The position numbers were made by a program, and so were the translations under genes. From positions 3,782,001 through 3,846,000 of the forward strand of contig CP036279.1 in the NCBI GenBank assembly GCA_007748055.1: DNA of 64,000 bases. Reading direction: 5' to 3'. This document shows, piece after piece, positions 17,719-25,232 of this stretch. The notes under the pieces were generated by a model. The model did no database searches and was not told the DNA's origin. It worked only from the letters and a program-made list of their open reading frames with translations. The first letter of the stretch is position 1. The number at the start of each line of letters is the position of its first letter. The stretch comes from Kolteria novifilia (GTDB lineage: Bacteria; Planctomycetota; Planctomycetia; Kolteriales; Kolteriaceae).

Positions 17719-17743
17719 AAGGGCGCCGTGAAGCGGCGCCCTT
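17719..17743. terminator. Hairpin between der and the convergent small gene
   Basis: Perfect 10-bp stem AAGGGCGCCG / CGGCGCCCTT with a TGAAG loop. On the minus strand it is followed by a T-rich stretch (GTTCAT), so it probably serves mainly the minus-strand gene at 17923-18282, and possibly der in the other direction. Confidence 0.65.
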
Positions 17744-17799
17744 GGCGGCGTTGGTCTGGCAGACGGTCGCGATCACCGAACCGAGAAGGGTCGATCTCG

Positions 17800-17905
17800 G
17801 CCAAAATCAAGGAGAAGAACCGCGGGCGACCCCGACGGCGCGCCGAGGTTCTTCCACGCGGAAAACAGTCGAGACAACCGTTCCCAGCCGGCTCCGCCTC
17901 GTTCA
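17800..17905. repeat. Diverged intergenic repeat related to 23200-23317
   Basis: The stretch from CGGCCAAAATCAAGGAG to CCGTTCCCAGCCGG aligns without large gaps to TGGCCAAGATCAAGGAG ... CCGTTCGCAGCCGG at 23200-23294, by eye at roughly two-thirds identity. Both are non-coding on either strand. Confidence 0.5.
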
Positions 17906-17922
17906 ACCGTCCGCGAGCGGGG

Positions 17923-18282
17923 TTAATCTTCCTCGACGACGAACCCGGTCTTCTCTCCTTCGCACTTGTCGAAGGACGCCGTGAAGTTGAAATGACTGCA
18001 GAGTTCGTAGTCGCCGGGCGTGACGCGCTCGGTGTTGATCGAGAACTCCTTCGTCACGGACCTACCGGGGCTGATGTTGCCGAAGTAGCGATCATCGGGC
18101 GTGAGCGTGAGGCCGTCGACACCCCCACCCTTCAAGGTAACCGTCGCCGCGACGTTGTTCGCCGTGAAACGACAGCTCTTGTTCTTCACGGTGACCAAGT
18201 ACGTCGTGTGATCGGTCGGCTCGAGCTTCTTGTCCACCATCGTCGCCGTCGCCTCGAGAATATCGTGCATATTCTTGGACAT
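17923..18282 (-). CDS. Small beta-rich protein, CARDB/Ig-like
   Basis: 119 residues from the ATG at 18282, with AAGGAG (TTAAGGAGATGGGTAG) upstream. I do not recognise a named family. The sequence alternates hydrophobic and polar residues, as in an Ig-like beta-sandwich: TTYLVTVKNKSCRFTANNV, ATVTLKGGGV, ISPGRSVTKEFSINTE, VTPGDYELCSHFNFTASFD. The phrases V-N-x-S / I-x-PG / G-Y-x-L resemble CARDB or DUF11 domains that bind or present partners outside the cell, but no signal peptide is visible, so it may be cytosolic or exported differently. It stands alone, with a hairpin terminator downstream. Confidence 0.6.
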   Translation of the reverse strand: MSKNMHDILEATATMVDKKLEPTDHTTYLVTVKNKSCRFTANNVAATVTLKGGGVDGLTLTPDDRYFGNISPGRSVTKEFSINTERVTPGDYELCSHFNFTASFDKCEGEKTGFVVEED

Positions 18283-18566
18283 CTACCCATCTCCTTAACA
18301 AGGTTCTTACCTGAAACACCACAACCTTCATCAAGTGAGCTCTCTTGATCTCTCGAACGGAGGGTATCTTACATCGCCACCCTGGGGCGACTACGGAAGC
18401 GATGGCGAAGGCAACAGGTACAAAACACGCGGATCACCGGGAACCAGCTAGTTGCCAAGATCAGTTTGCGGGAGACCAAGATGATCCTGTCCAGCCCACT
18501 CGTCCCAACAACCTGCTAGACGCCTTGGCTCAAGTTGTGAAACGACACGGTTGAAGGACATTGAAC
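18283..18566. other. Intergenic region between two minus-strand genes
   Basis: About 284 bp with the leader of the small gene at its left edge. No gene, hairpin or repeat stands out. Confidence 0.5.
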
Positions 18567-19466
18567 CTAACAATGTTGCGGCGCGACGAACTCGTCACCG
18601 TCGAGCCATCGATCGGCGAGCATTCCCCAGCAGTCTGAAGCCAGTTGGTCCAAGACGTACCCGACGGGCAACCATCCATACCCACGGTCTCCCCATTGGC
18701 ATCCCCAGGAACTACGGATCAGAATGGCGTGCTTCCCTCGCCCATAGTGATTGCATTGGTAGCCGACGGCGAGCGCCGCTTGTCCGCCGAGGAAGCGATC
18801 GAGGCTTGGGCGATAGTGAATGTCGGGGGAAGGAGAGAGAGAACTTGGCACGGGAAAGCCGAAAACGACGGGAAAACCAGCGGCAAGGAAGGACTGCAGG
18901 ACGCTCCACGTAGCCGTTCCGTCCTGATTCGCTGGGTCGAGACGAAAGTAGACGACTTCCGCGAAGGGCTTTGCCAGACTGTAGAGGAAAGAACTCGGTT
19001 CGTCATCGAAGCGATGAATATCATACGGCCAGTGTTCCTCGGGAGGCACCCCGAATTGCGTGAGAACCTTCAAGGTCGTTCTTAGGTCGGCCCCGGTATC
19101 CCCCGACATCCGCAGGCGATTCCGGGTGACTTTATAGAGAAACCGACTAGACCCTTGAAACGTCCGTCCGCATACACGCCGCTCGAAGTACTCAACAAGG
19201 CTAAGCACGGCAAAAGCCGTCGACGCATTGAGGGGACCTTGATCGCGAGGCGGCGTGAAATAATACCCACCCTCGTCTCGCCGAAGGTCGACCGCCGCCG
19301 GTAATCGTCTTCGCCGGAGGTTTTTTAGTTTCGTTAGACGGCGGTGAACATCTTGTTGTCGGTGAGTGTAGTCCCTCGGATCGGGCAAATCAGGAATCCA
19401 CCCCATTCCTTCGGGAAAATGCGTTGCCACGAGTTGCCCTATCTCTACTGGGGCACGGAACTCCAA
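18567..19466 (-). CDS. Papain-fold (C1A-like) protein lacking the catalytic residues
   Basis: 299 residues with the layout of bacterial C1A peptidases: a WIPDLPDPRDYT lead-in near residue 23, VDLR at 59, the oxyanion/active-site helix at about 74-90, and the His/Asn region at 227-268. The active-site segment reads DQGPLNASTAFAV where family members have DQG-x-G-S-C-T-A, so Ser82 replaces the nucleophile Cys. The His position (GGHA in relatives) is Gln229 in GGQAALAVGYQ. The Asn (RNSWG) is Ser252 in RSSWG. All three catalytic positions are altered while the fold motifs persist, so it is probably a binding pseudoenzyme. The start is a TTG at 19466; an ATG at 19406 (MGWIPDL) is equally possible. 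Confidence 0.8.
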   Translation of the reverse strand: MEFRAPVEIGQLVATHFPEGMGWIPDLPDPRDYTHRQQDVHRRLTKLKNLRRRRLPAAVDLRRDEGGYYFTPPRDQGPLNASTAFAVLSLVEYFERRVCGRTFQGSSRFLYKVTRNRLRMSGDTGADLRTTLKVLTQFGVPPEEHWPYDIHRFDDEPSSFLYSLAKPFAEVVYFRLDPANQDGTATWSVLQSFLAAGFPVVFGFPVPSSLSPSPDIHYRPSLDRFLGGQAALAVGYQCNHYGRGKHAILIRSSWGCQWGDRGYGWLPVGYVLDQLASDCWGMLADRWLDGDEFVAPQHC

Positions 19467-19564
19467 ATAGGACGGTGTCCTGCCGTGTTACACGAAACGT
19501 ATATCACGGAGATCCTGGAAGGACTACGGAAGAGTACGGGAGTGCTCGGCCAGCAACCGAGCGA

Positions 19565-20326
19565 CTACCGGCCGCATTTCTTTCCCGACGGCGCGACGTG
19601 AATGAATTCCCAGAACACTCCCTCCCCGGTTCCATCGCCAGAGAATCGAAGGAGCCGATTCTTCTGCTTGCGGTTGAGGCATTTGATCGTATCGCTCAAG
19701 CGGCGTTTGGGGTCTTGCTCGGGGAGCGGAGGAAGGGGATCGTCGATGCGGGCGGGCCAACCCTCTTCATGGAACGCATTGAGGATCGCCTCTTGGTTGA
19801 GCGCCGGCCACTTGAAACGTTTGACAATGACATCGTCAAACCGAAGAACTCGCCGGTCGGAGTCCCAATGGGGAAGCCCTTCGGACTCGCTGGAGAGCGT
19901 CAGGACAGCACGGGGAGCGGACGGGATCTCATCGGGAAGGTCGATGCCTTCCGGGGGTCTCCCTTGGAGAGTGCGGTCATCGTCATGCGGGAAGCGGCCT
20001 CCTACTTCGGCGAGCACAAAACAGGTCCCTTCGGGAAACGCCAAGTCACCCGTACGACGAAAGACGCGACCTTGATGTCCGTCGGCGGTTACTTCACGCT
20101 TGTGTTCGATCATTCCTCGACGTACGAGCAGGCGAAGCTCGTGTCGCGAGAGCCCTCTTCGAAGCAGTTCCTCGAGTTCGACAGCGAAATCCCACCGATC
20201 GGCGCCCGTTTGTTCCGCGTAGCGGGCCGCTTCACCAAGCAACGCTAGACAAGGCTCCGCCCTTCGGGCAACTTCTTCGGAGCCGAGTACGCGAACGTTC
20301 GAACTGGAGAACGTCTCGATGTCCAT
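19565..20326 (-). CDS. Conserved hypothetical protein
   Basis: 253 residues from the ATG at 20326 (MDIETFSSSNVRVLG), behind CAGGCAGG. No named family is recognised. The N-terminal half looks like an all-helical, possibly winged-helix region (WDFAVELEELLRRGLSRHELRLLVRRGMIEHK). The middle is beta-rich with FVLAEVGGRFP. The C-terminus has LNRKQKNRLLRFSGDGTG ending in WEFI, a phrase I associate loosely with planctomycete hypotheticals near mobile or accessory loci. It precedes the papain-fold gene on the same strand by 98 bp, so they may share a transcript. Confidence 0.6.
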   Translation of the reverse strand: MDIETFSSSNVRVLGSEEVARRAEPCLALLGEAARYAEQTGADRWDFAVELEELLRRGLSRHELRLLVRRGMIEHKREVTADGHQGRVFRRTGDLAFPEGTCFVLAEVGGRFPHDDDRTLQGRPPEGIDLPDEIPSAPRAVLTLSSESEGLPHWDSDRRVLRFDDVIVKRFKWPALNQEAILNAFHEEGWPARIDDPLPPLPEQDPKRRLSDTIKCLNRKQKNRLLRFSGDGTGEGVFWEFIHVAPSGKKCGR

Positions 20327-20795
20327 GATGCCTGCCTGTAGGGATGAATCGCGCGGCCTCACTCTTGTGTTCGTGAAGAAATGAAGATGGCCGTCGGTCT
20401 CACGATCTCGAGTGGGCTCCCGACGCGCAGTCGCCGTCGCATGGCTGTGCTCGCATTCACGAAGCCATTGCGCGTTTCTCCACGGCTGCCGATGGGGCGA
20501 CAACTCCACCACCCCGGTCAGTTGACGTGAATCACAACTTTCGGATTCGGACCACCTCTTGGCAGCCTGCACAGACGAGGAAGACTGGACACAAATTTTC
20601 TCGAAAGTGTCTCTGGAGAACCGACAGCTCGCGCCCGCTCTTCCGTCTCACGCCGCATTCGAGACCCGCCGCGATTTGCGACCGTCGCATCCACTAGGTA
20701 TACTCTCGTCTCTTCACGCCTCGACGGCGTTCTCGATTGCCCCTCCGGAACCACCCGGAATGACCAAACACCTAGCTGGAGTAGTCTCCATCCGC
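20327..20795. other. Divergent intergenic region upstream of the esterase
   Basis: About 469 bp between divergent genes. Open frames extend into it on both strands (to 20572 on minus, from 20559 on plus), but their composition is Arg/Ser-rich and they lack ribosome sites, so I take them as chance extensions. Confidence 0.5.
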
Positions 20796-21668
20796 ATGAA
20801 CTTCCACTTGACTCGCGGCTTGACGACAGTCCTCCTCTTGGCGATCGGCGTTACCGCTGGCGTCGTTTCCACCCATGCCCAGGACGCCGCAAAGAAGAAG
20901 TCCGCTTATCGCCTCGAAGAGAGCATTCCCTACTACGGCAAGGAGGCTCCGGACGAGTACGCCAAGGAGCGTTGCAGCCTGGACGTGTACGTGCCGACCG
21001 GCCGCAAGGACTTTCCGACGGTCGTCTTCTTTCATGGGGGCGGACTCAAGGGGGGCTCGCGGTTCATCCCCAAGGGCCTGCGGGACGCGGGGATCGGCGT
21101 GGTGACCGTCGACTATCGCCTCAATCCCAAGGCGAAGTGCCCGGCCTATCTGGAGGATGCCGCCGCGGCGGTCGCGTGGACCTTCAACAACATCGAGAAG
21201 TTTGGCGGCGATCCGAATCGCATCTTCGTCTCCGGGCATTCGGCGGGCGGCTATCTCGCGAGCATGGTCGGCCTCGACAAACGCTGGCTCGCGGCTCATG
21301 ACATCGACGCCGACGATCTGGCGGGCCTGATTCCTTTGAGCGGCCACACCATCACGCATTTCACGGTTCGCGACGAACGGGGCATCAGCCGCAACCAGCC
21401 GATCATCGACGAGTTCGCCCCCCTCTTTCACGTCCGCAAGGAGGCTCCCCCACTACTGCTCATCACCGGCGATCGCGACCTCGAGATCCCCACACGCTAC
21501 GAAGAGAACGCCTATCTCGAGTCGCTCATGAAGACCGTGGGACATCCGAACACCACGCTCTACGAACTCGACGGCTTCACCCATGGCTCGATGGTCGATC
21601 CGAGCTGCCCATTGACCCTCAAGTTCATTTCGGAGATCATCAAGGATCAAAGCAGCGGGGCACGTTGA
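20796..21668 (+). CDS. Secreted alpha/beta hydrolase (esterase/lipase-like)
   Basis: 290 residues from the ATG at 20796, chosen because it begins a signal peptide (MNFHLTRGLTTVLLLAIGV, cleavage near HAQ); an ATG at 20760 is also possible. The mature enzyme has the HSL/carboxylesterase pattern: oxyanion-hole HGGG (VFFHGGGLKGG), nucleophile elbow GHSAGG, an acid in TGDRDLEIP and the catalytic His in GFTHGSM. It hydrolyses an ester in the periplasm or outside; the substrate is unknown. The next gene (21775) is a Tat-exported oxidoreductase on the same strand, about 100 bp on, so the two may act in one extracytoplasmic pathway. Confidence 0.88.
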   Translation: MNFHLTRGLTTVLLLAIGVTAGVVSTHAQDAAKKKSAYRLEESIPYYGKEAPDEYAKERCSLDVYVPTGRKDFPTVVFFHGGGLKGGSRFIPKGLRDAGIGVVTVDYRLNPKAKCPAYLEDAAAAVAWTFNNIEKFGGDPNRIFVSGHSAGGYLASMVGLDKRWLAAHDIDADDLAGLIPLSGHTITHFTVRDERGISRNQPIIDEFAPLFHVRKEAPPLLLITGDRDLEIPTRYEENAYLESLMKTVGHPNTTLYELDGFTHGSMVDPSCPLTLKFISEIIKDQSSGAR

Positions 21669-21774
21669 CCGCCGACAATGATTCACGCCGAACATCCAAC
21701 CCTTGCCTACCTATGGTCGCACCAATCGGCCCGGGGCGGCGAGTCAACACGTGAGACGAGACAAGGAGCTGACC

Positions 21775-23157
21775 ATGGCCGGGGAACTGACGAGACGACA
21801 AATGATCGGGGCCAGCGCCGGCGTCCTCGGCGCGGGTAGCCTCGCGATCGGCGAGGAGTCCAAGGGCGACACCGTCACCGAGCCGGAACGTCAGATCCCC
21901 GTCAACACCGACGCGGACGTCATCGTCTGTGGCGGCGGGCCGGCGGGAGTGGCCGCGGCGATCGCGGCGGCGCGGACCGGAGCGAAGGTCCGTCTCTTCG
22001 AACTGCACGGCTGCCTCGGCGGCGTTTGGACCAGCGGGGCTCTCTCCTTCGTCATCGATGCCGACAAGCCCGGCTTCAACAAGGAACTCGTCACTCGCCT
22101 CGACAAGTACGACGCCCGCGCCAACCGCGGCGTCAAGAACTACATGTACGACGTCGAAGCGATGAAAATCGTTCTCGAGGACCTCTGCAAGCAACTCGGC
22201 ATCAAGACACAGCTTCACACCCGTGCCGTTGGGGTCCTGAAAGACGACTCGAAGCGGATGACGACCCTTCTCACCGAGTCGAAAGCGGGCCGACAAGCGT
22301 GGCAGGCTCCCGTCTTCATCGACGCGACCGGCGACGGTGATGTCGGAGCCCTCGCCGGCTGCCGCTGGGAAGTCGGCCGCGACAAGGATTGCCCCTGTCA
22401 GCCGATGTCTCTCATGGGATTCATCACCGCCGACCCCGAGGTACTCGCGGACTACACGAATCTCAAGGGAAGCGGCAAGAACAAGGATCGCTTTCGAGAG
22501 GAGATCGAGAAAGCCGGCATGGAGCCGACCTATGGCAAGCCGACACTCTGGCACATGGAGGGGCCGATCGCCGCGGTGATGCTCAACCACGAATACGGCA
22601 TCAAGCCCTTCGACGCCGAGGCGATCTCTGACGCGACCATCAACGCCCGGCGCGAACTCTTCGAGGTCGCCCGCGCGCTCAACAAGCTCGGCGGTAAATG
22701 GGACGGAACACGGCTTATCGCAACCGCGGAGCAGATCGGCATTCGCGACGGCCGCCGGATTCGAGGTCGTTACTTCGTGACCGTTGATGACGTGATCAAG
22801 GGCGCCCGTCACCAGGATGCGATCTGCCGTTCGACCTTCAGCGTCGATGTCCACGCCACGTCGATGGAGAATAATCGCAAGAGCGCCTACAGCAACCACG
22901 GCATCAAAGCGAAGGCCTTCGACATTCCGCTGCGGGCGCTCATCGCCGCCGACGTCGACGGGTTGATGCTGGCCGGTCGTTGCATCAGCGGCGACTTCCT
23001 CTCCCACGCCAGCTACCGGGTGACGGGCAACTCGGTCGCGATGGGCGAAGCGGCAGGCGTTACCTCGGCCCTCGCGGCGCGGTCGAAGCGGATGCCTCAC
23101 GAAGTGGCGTACTCGGAGCTTGAGACAGAGCTCCAGCGCGTGCGGAATCTCGGCTAG
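21775..23157 (+). CDS. Tat-exported FAD-dependent oxidoreductase
   Basis: 460 residues from the ATG at 21775 with AAGGAG upstream. The N-terminus has a twin-Arg signal (LTRRQMIGASAGVLGAGSLA). The Rossmann FAD-binding motif follows: DADVIVCGGGPAGVAAAIAA then FELHGCLGGVWTSG, as in the planctomycete FAD-dependent oxidoreductases of the Pfam FAD_oxidored (PF12831) type. The second FAD contact is VFIDATGDGDVGALAGC, and the C-terminus has GLMLAGRCISGDFLSHAS plus GNSVAMGEAAG. The substrate is not known; many such genes in planctomycetes lie near sulfatases or sugar-degradation genes, but only an esterase is adjacent here. Confidence 0.9.
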   Translation: MAGELTRRQMIGASAGVLGAGSLAIGEESKGDTVTEPERQIPVNTDADVIVCGGGPAGVAAAIAAARTGAKVRLFELHGCLGGVWTSGALSFVIDADKPGFNKELVTRLDKYDARANRGVKNYMYDVEAMKIVLEDLCKQLGIKTQLHTRAVGVLKDDSKRMTTLLTESKAGRQAWQAPVFIDATGDGDVGALAGCRWEVGRDKDCPCQPMSLMGFITADPEVLADYTNLKGSGKNKDRFREEIEKAGMEPTYGKPTLWHMEGPIAAVMLNHEYGIKPFDAEAISDATINARRELFEVARALNKLGGKWDGTRLIATAEQIGIRDGRRIRGRYFVTVDDVIKGARHQDAICRSTFSVDVHATSMENNRKSAYSNHGIKAKAFDIPLRALIAADVDGLMLAGRCISGDFLSHASYRVTGNSVAMGEAAGVTSALAARSKRMPHEVAYSELETELQRVRNLG

Positions 23158-23199
23158 CAGTCGGTTGATCTAAGCGGGCCAAGGCGAAAACGAGCCATG

Positions 23200-23317
23200 T
23201 TGGCCAAGATCAAGGAGGAGAAGCGCAGGCCAATCGGTCGATTCGTCGAGGTTTTCCAACGCCGAGATTGGTCAAGAGAGCCGTTCGCAGCCGGTAGCGA
23301 ATCGATCAACGGGCTGC
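23200..23317. repeat. Intergenic repeat with terminal GCAGCCGGTAGCGAAT motif (copy 2)
   Basis: The right end, 23281-23317, reads CCGTTCGCAGCCGGTAGCG then AATCGATCAACGGGCTGC, matching copies at 9798-9836 (minus) and 42201-42240. The left part (23200-23294) also matches 17800-17890. It directly abuts the MITE-like element that begins at 23317. Confidence 0.7.
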
Positions 23318-23416
23318 TAGTGCATGGTCAAAGGTCCAGCTTTGGGATGTCGCTCGTTCTCACTGGCTGACGAGCAGCCAGTGGCACCCGGGCATCAGGG
23401 TCTTGACGGTGCACTA
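23317..23416. mobile_element. MITE-like element, copy 1
   Basis: A 100-bp non-coding unit. The left end TAGTGCATGGTCAA (23318-23331) and the reverse complement of the right end, TAGTGCACCGTCAA (23403-23416), match at 12 of 14 positions. Inside is a perfect 9-bp hairpin, CACTGGCTG-ACGAG-CAGCCAGTG (23361-23383), followed by GCACCC. A second unit of the same design is at 53803-53908. Too small to encode a transposase; terminal TA dinucleotides would fit Tc1/IS630-type mobilisation, which is inference. Confidence 0.65.
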
Positions 23417-23433
23417 ATCGGCGAAACCAGCCC

Positions 23434-23844
23434 CTACCAGCCGCTGGGCAGGCCCCACAATCCGGGGGTGATCAACTCGAGCAAGTTGCCCGAGGGATCG
23501 CGAAAATAGATCGAGCGAACGCCTTCCGACCAAACCTGTTCGTGTTCGATCGCGACGCCCTTACTTTCCAGTTTGCGCCGCCATTGGTCGAGTTCCTCGG
23601 CGCCGACGCCAAAGGCGACGTGGCCGGCACCGGAGGTTCCGTGAGGTGGCAACAATTCCCCTTTCCGCGTGTTCTCGGCGCTGAACAAGAGCAACACACT
23701 GTCAGCGCCGACGCGAAAGAAGACGTGTCGTCCCGCCTCGTTCCCCTTCCCCTCAAATTCCAAGACATCGCGGTAAAAGGCCTCGGCGGCGTTGAGATCG
23801 TCCACGCACAGCGCGGTTTCCACGATTCGCTGGATCGGTCGCAT
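23434..23844 (-). CDS. VOC family (glyoxalase/bleomycin-resistance fold) protein
   Basis: 136 residues from the ATG at 23844 (MRPIQRIVETALCVDDLNAA) with GGAG 7 nt upstream; an in-frame ATG at 23880 is less likely. It has two beta-alpha-beta-beta-beta modules: ALCVDDLNAAEAFYRDVLEF then GHVAFGVGAEELDQWRRKLE, ending in the typical RSIYFRDPSGNLLELITP with the metal-ligand Glu. Likely metal ligands are limited (a His in GHVAF and the Glu), so it could be a dioxygenase-, isomerase- or thiol-transferase-type VOC enzyme; the substrate is not deducible. Confidence 0.88.
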   Translation of the reverse strand: MRPIQRIVETALCVDDLNAAEAFYRDVLEFEGKGNEAGRHVFFRVGADSVLLLFSAENTRKGELLPPHGTSGAGHVAFGVGAEELDQWRRKLESKGVAIEHEQVWSEGVRSIYFRDPSGNLLELITPGLWGLPSGW

Positions 23845-23943
23845 CGGCTTCTCCGTTGGAGATTCGGTCGCGGTCCTCATACAACAGCGGGCCGACAAGG
23901 AGCAGTCTTGCTCTTCGCCATTTCACGACGAGGTTGGCTCACG

Positions 23944-24123
23944 ATGATCAGCGCCGAGGAAGTACTCGCAAAGCTCTTCGAACTTCGCAAGGAATACAAC
24001 GACGACCCCGAAGACCCGATGTACCAGGCGCTTCATCACGCTTGCCTGTTCATCTCCTACAAGATCGGCGATTTCAAGGACTACTTGGCCGAAGCCGAGC
24101 TTCAGGAAGAAGACGACGAGTAG
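23944..24123 (+). CDS. Small acidic protein of unknown function
   Basis: 59 residues from the ATG at 23944 (MISAEEVLAKLFELRKEYND). Mainly helical, with an HHACLFISYKIGDFKDYL core and an acidic tail ending EEDDE. No domain is recognised. I call it a gene because of the coding-like composition and its compact end before the next gene. Low-to-moderate confidence. Confidence 0.6.
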   Translation: MISAEEVLAKLFELRKEYNDDPEDPMYQALHHACLFISYKIGDFKDYLAEAELQEEDDE

Positions 24124-24266
24124 CGATCGGTCAACCGCGAGAACTCGGCCAGCGATCGCTACGGACTGTTCCCACTGGCTCAATGGCAGCCAAGGGCACC
24201 TAAATCCTGGGAATTGACAAAGCACAAGTGTCTCGACCTTAACGACTCTCATGACGGGGAACACTC

Positions 24267-24806
24267 ATGGACAAACAAAACTGCAAAGCGGACGTCGACA
24301 AAGCGGCGGCCGAACTCGATTTCGCCAGCAAGAAGTACCAGCTCAAGTTCGAGACCTCCAAGGGTGACTTCACCGTCGACCTCTGGTCCGACGTCGCTCC
24401 CGGCCACGCCGCCAACATCGCGGCCCTGGCGAAGATCGGCTTCTACGACGGACTGAAGTTTCACCGAGTCATTGATGGCTTCATGATCCAGGGCGGCTGC
24501 CCCCTCGGCGACGGTCGCGGTGGCCCCGGCTACACGATCAACGCGGAGTTCAACGATCGCGAGCACGTCCCAGGCGTCCTCTCGATGGCCCGCACCAGTG
24601 ATCCGAACTCGGCTGGCTCGCAGTTCTTCGTCTGCGTCGCCCGCGCCCCGCACCTCGATCGTCAGTACACCGCGTTCGGCAAGACCGCCGACGACGAGAG
24701 CCTCGCGGTCGTCCTGTCGATCGGCAAGGTGGCGACCGGCGCCGCCGATCGGCCGAAGGAAGATGTCGTGATCAAAAAGGTCGAGGTGTTGGAAACGGCC
24801 GCATAA
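24267..24806 (+). CDS. Peptidyl-prolyl cis-trans isomerase, cyclophilin type
   Basis: 179 residues. Cyclophilin fold with the catalytic FHRVIDGFMIQGG (Arg, Phe, Gln of the active site), GPGYTINAEF, GSQFFVCVARAPHLD and YTAFGKT. It isomerises X-Pro bonds to help protein folding. No signal peptide, so cytoplasmic (PpiB-like). The region around the usual tryptophan reads HLDRQYTAFG, so cyclosporin-type binding is not expected. It starts at an ATG at 24267, 60 bp upstream of the SRP RNA region by its stop. Confidence 0.93.
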   Translation: MDKQNCKADVDKAAAELDFASKKYQLKFETSKGDFTVDLWSDVAPGHAANIAALAKIGFYDGLKFHRVIDGFMIQGGCPLGDGRGGPGYTINAEFNDREHVPGVLSMARTSDPNSAGSQFFVCVARAPHLDRQYTAFGKTADDESLAVVLSIGKVATGAADRPKEDVVIKKVEVLETAA

Positions 24807-24826
24807 GCGCGTACGATAAGGAGTTC

Positions 24827-24977
24827 CGAGAGAACCTCCGACCCGTGAGGACGGGTGGGACCCTGCTGGATGGGAAGTGGTGAACCTGGTCAGGGCTTGA
24901 CGGCAGCAGCCATAAGCTTACTCTTCCATGCCCGTGGGTGCTCCCACCTGTCCTCCCGGGCCGGATGGTTCTCTCGC
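24827..24977 (+). ncRNA. ffs: Signal recognition particle RNA (4.5S-like)
   Basis: The core GAACCTGGTCAGG ... GGCAGCAGCC (24882-24911) matches the Ffh-binding SRP RNA loop (G-G-U-C-A-G-G opposite A-G-C-A-G-C-C). The arms form a long hairpin: 24842-24860 pairs with 24942-24960 at 17 of 19 positions, and CGAGAGAACC (24828-24837) pairs with GGTTCTCTCG (24967-24976). No Alu domain is apparent. A CCTTC..GAAGG hairpin follows at about 24978. The place next to dnaX is as in Bacillus. The apical loop is unusual (see findings). Ends are estimated from pairing. Confidence 0.85.
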
Positions 24978-25232
24978 CTTCTTCGCTCTCGAAGGCGCCC
25001 GTGATCCGTGTGACGAGCCCATCGTGCCGCCGTTGACGCCGGGGCCACAGGCTGATCGTCAGCCAGCGAGAGCAGCTGGGCTACCGGTCGAGCGAACATG
25101 ACCGTTCGCCCAGTGATCGTTCTCCTCAGGCCAACGGCAATTGGGGCGAGCGACGCGACCTCGAACGTTCGACTCGACTTCCCCTCATGACGATGGATCG
25201 GTCCGTCTCCAAGACCCTCGGACGAAACAACG

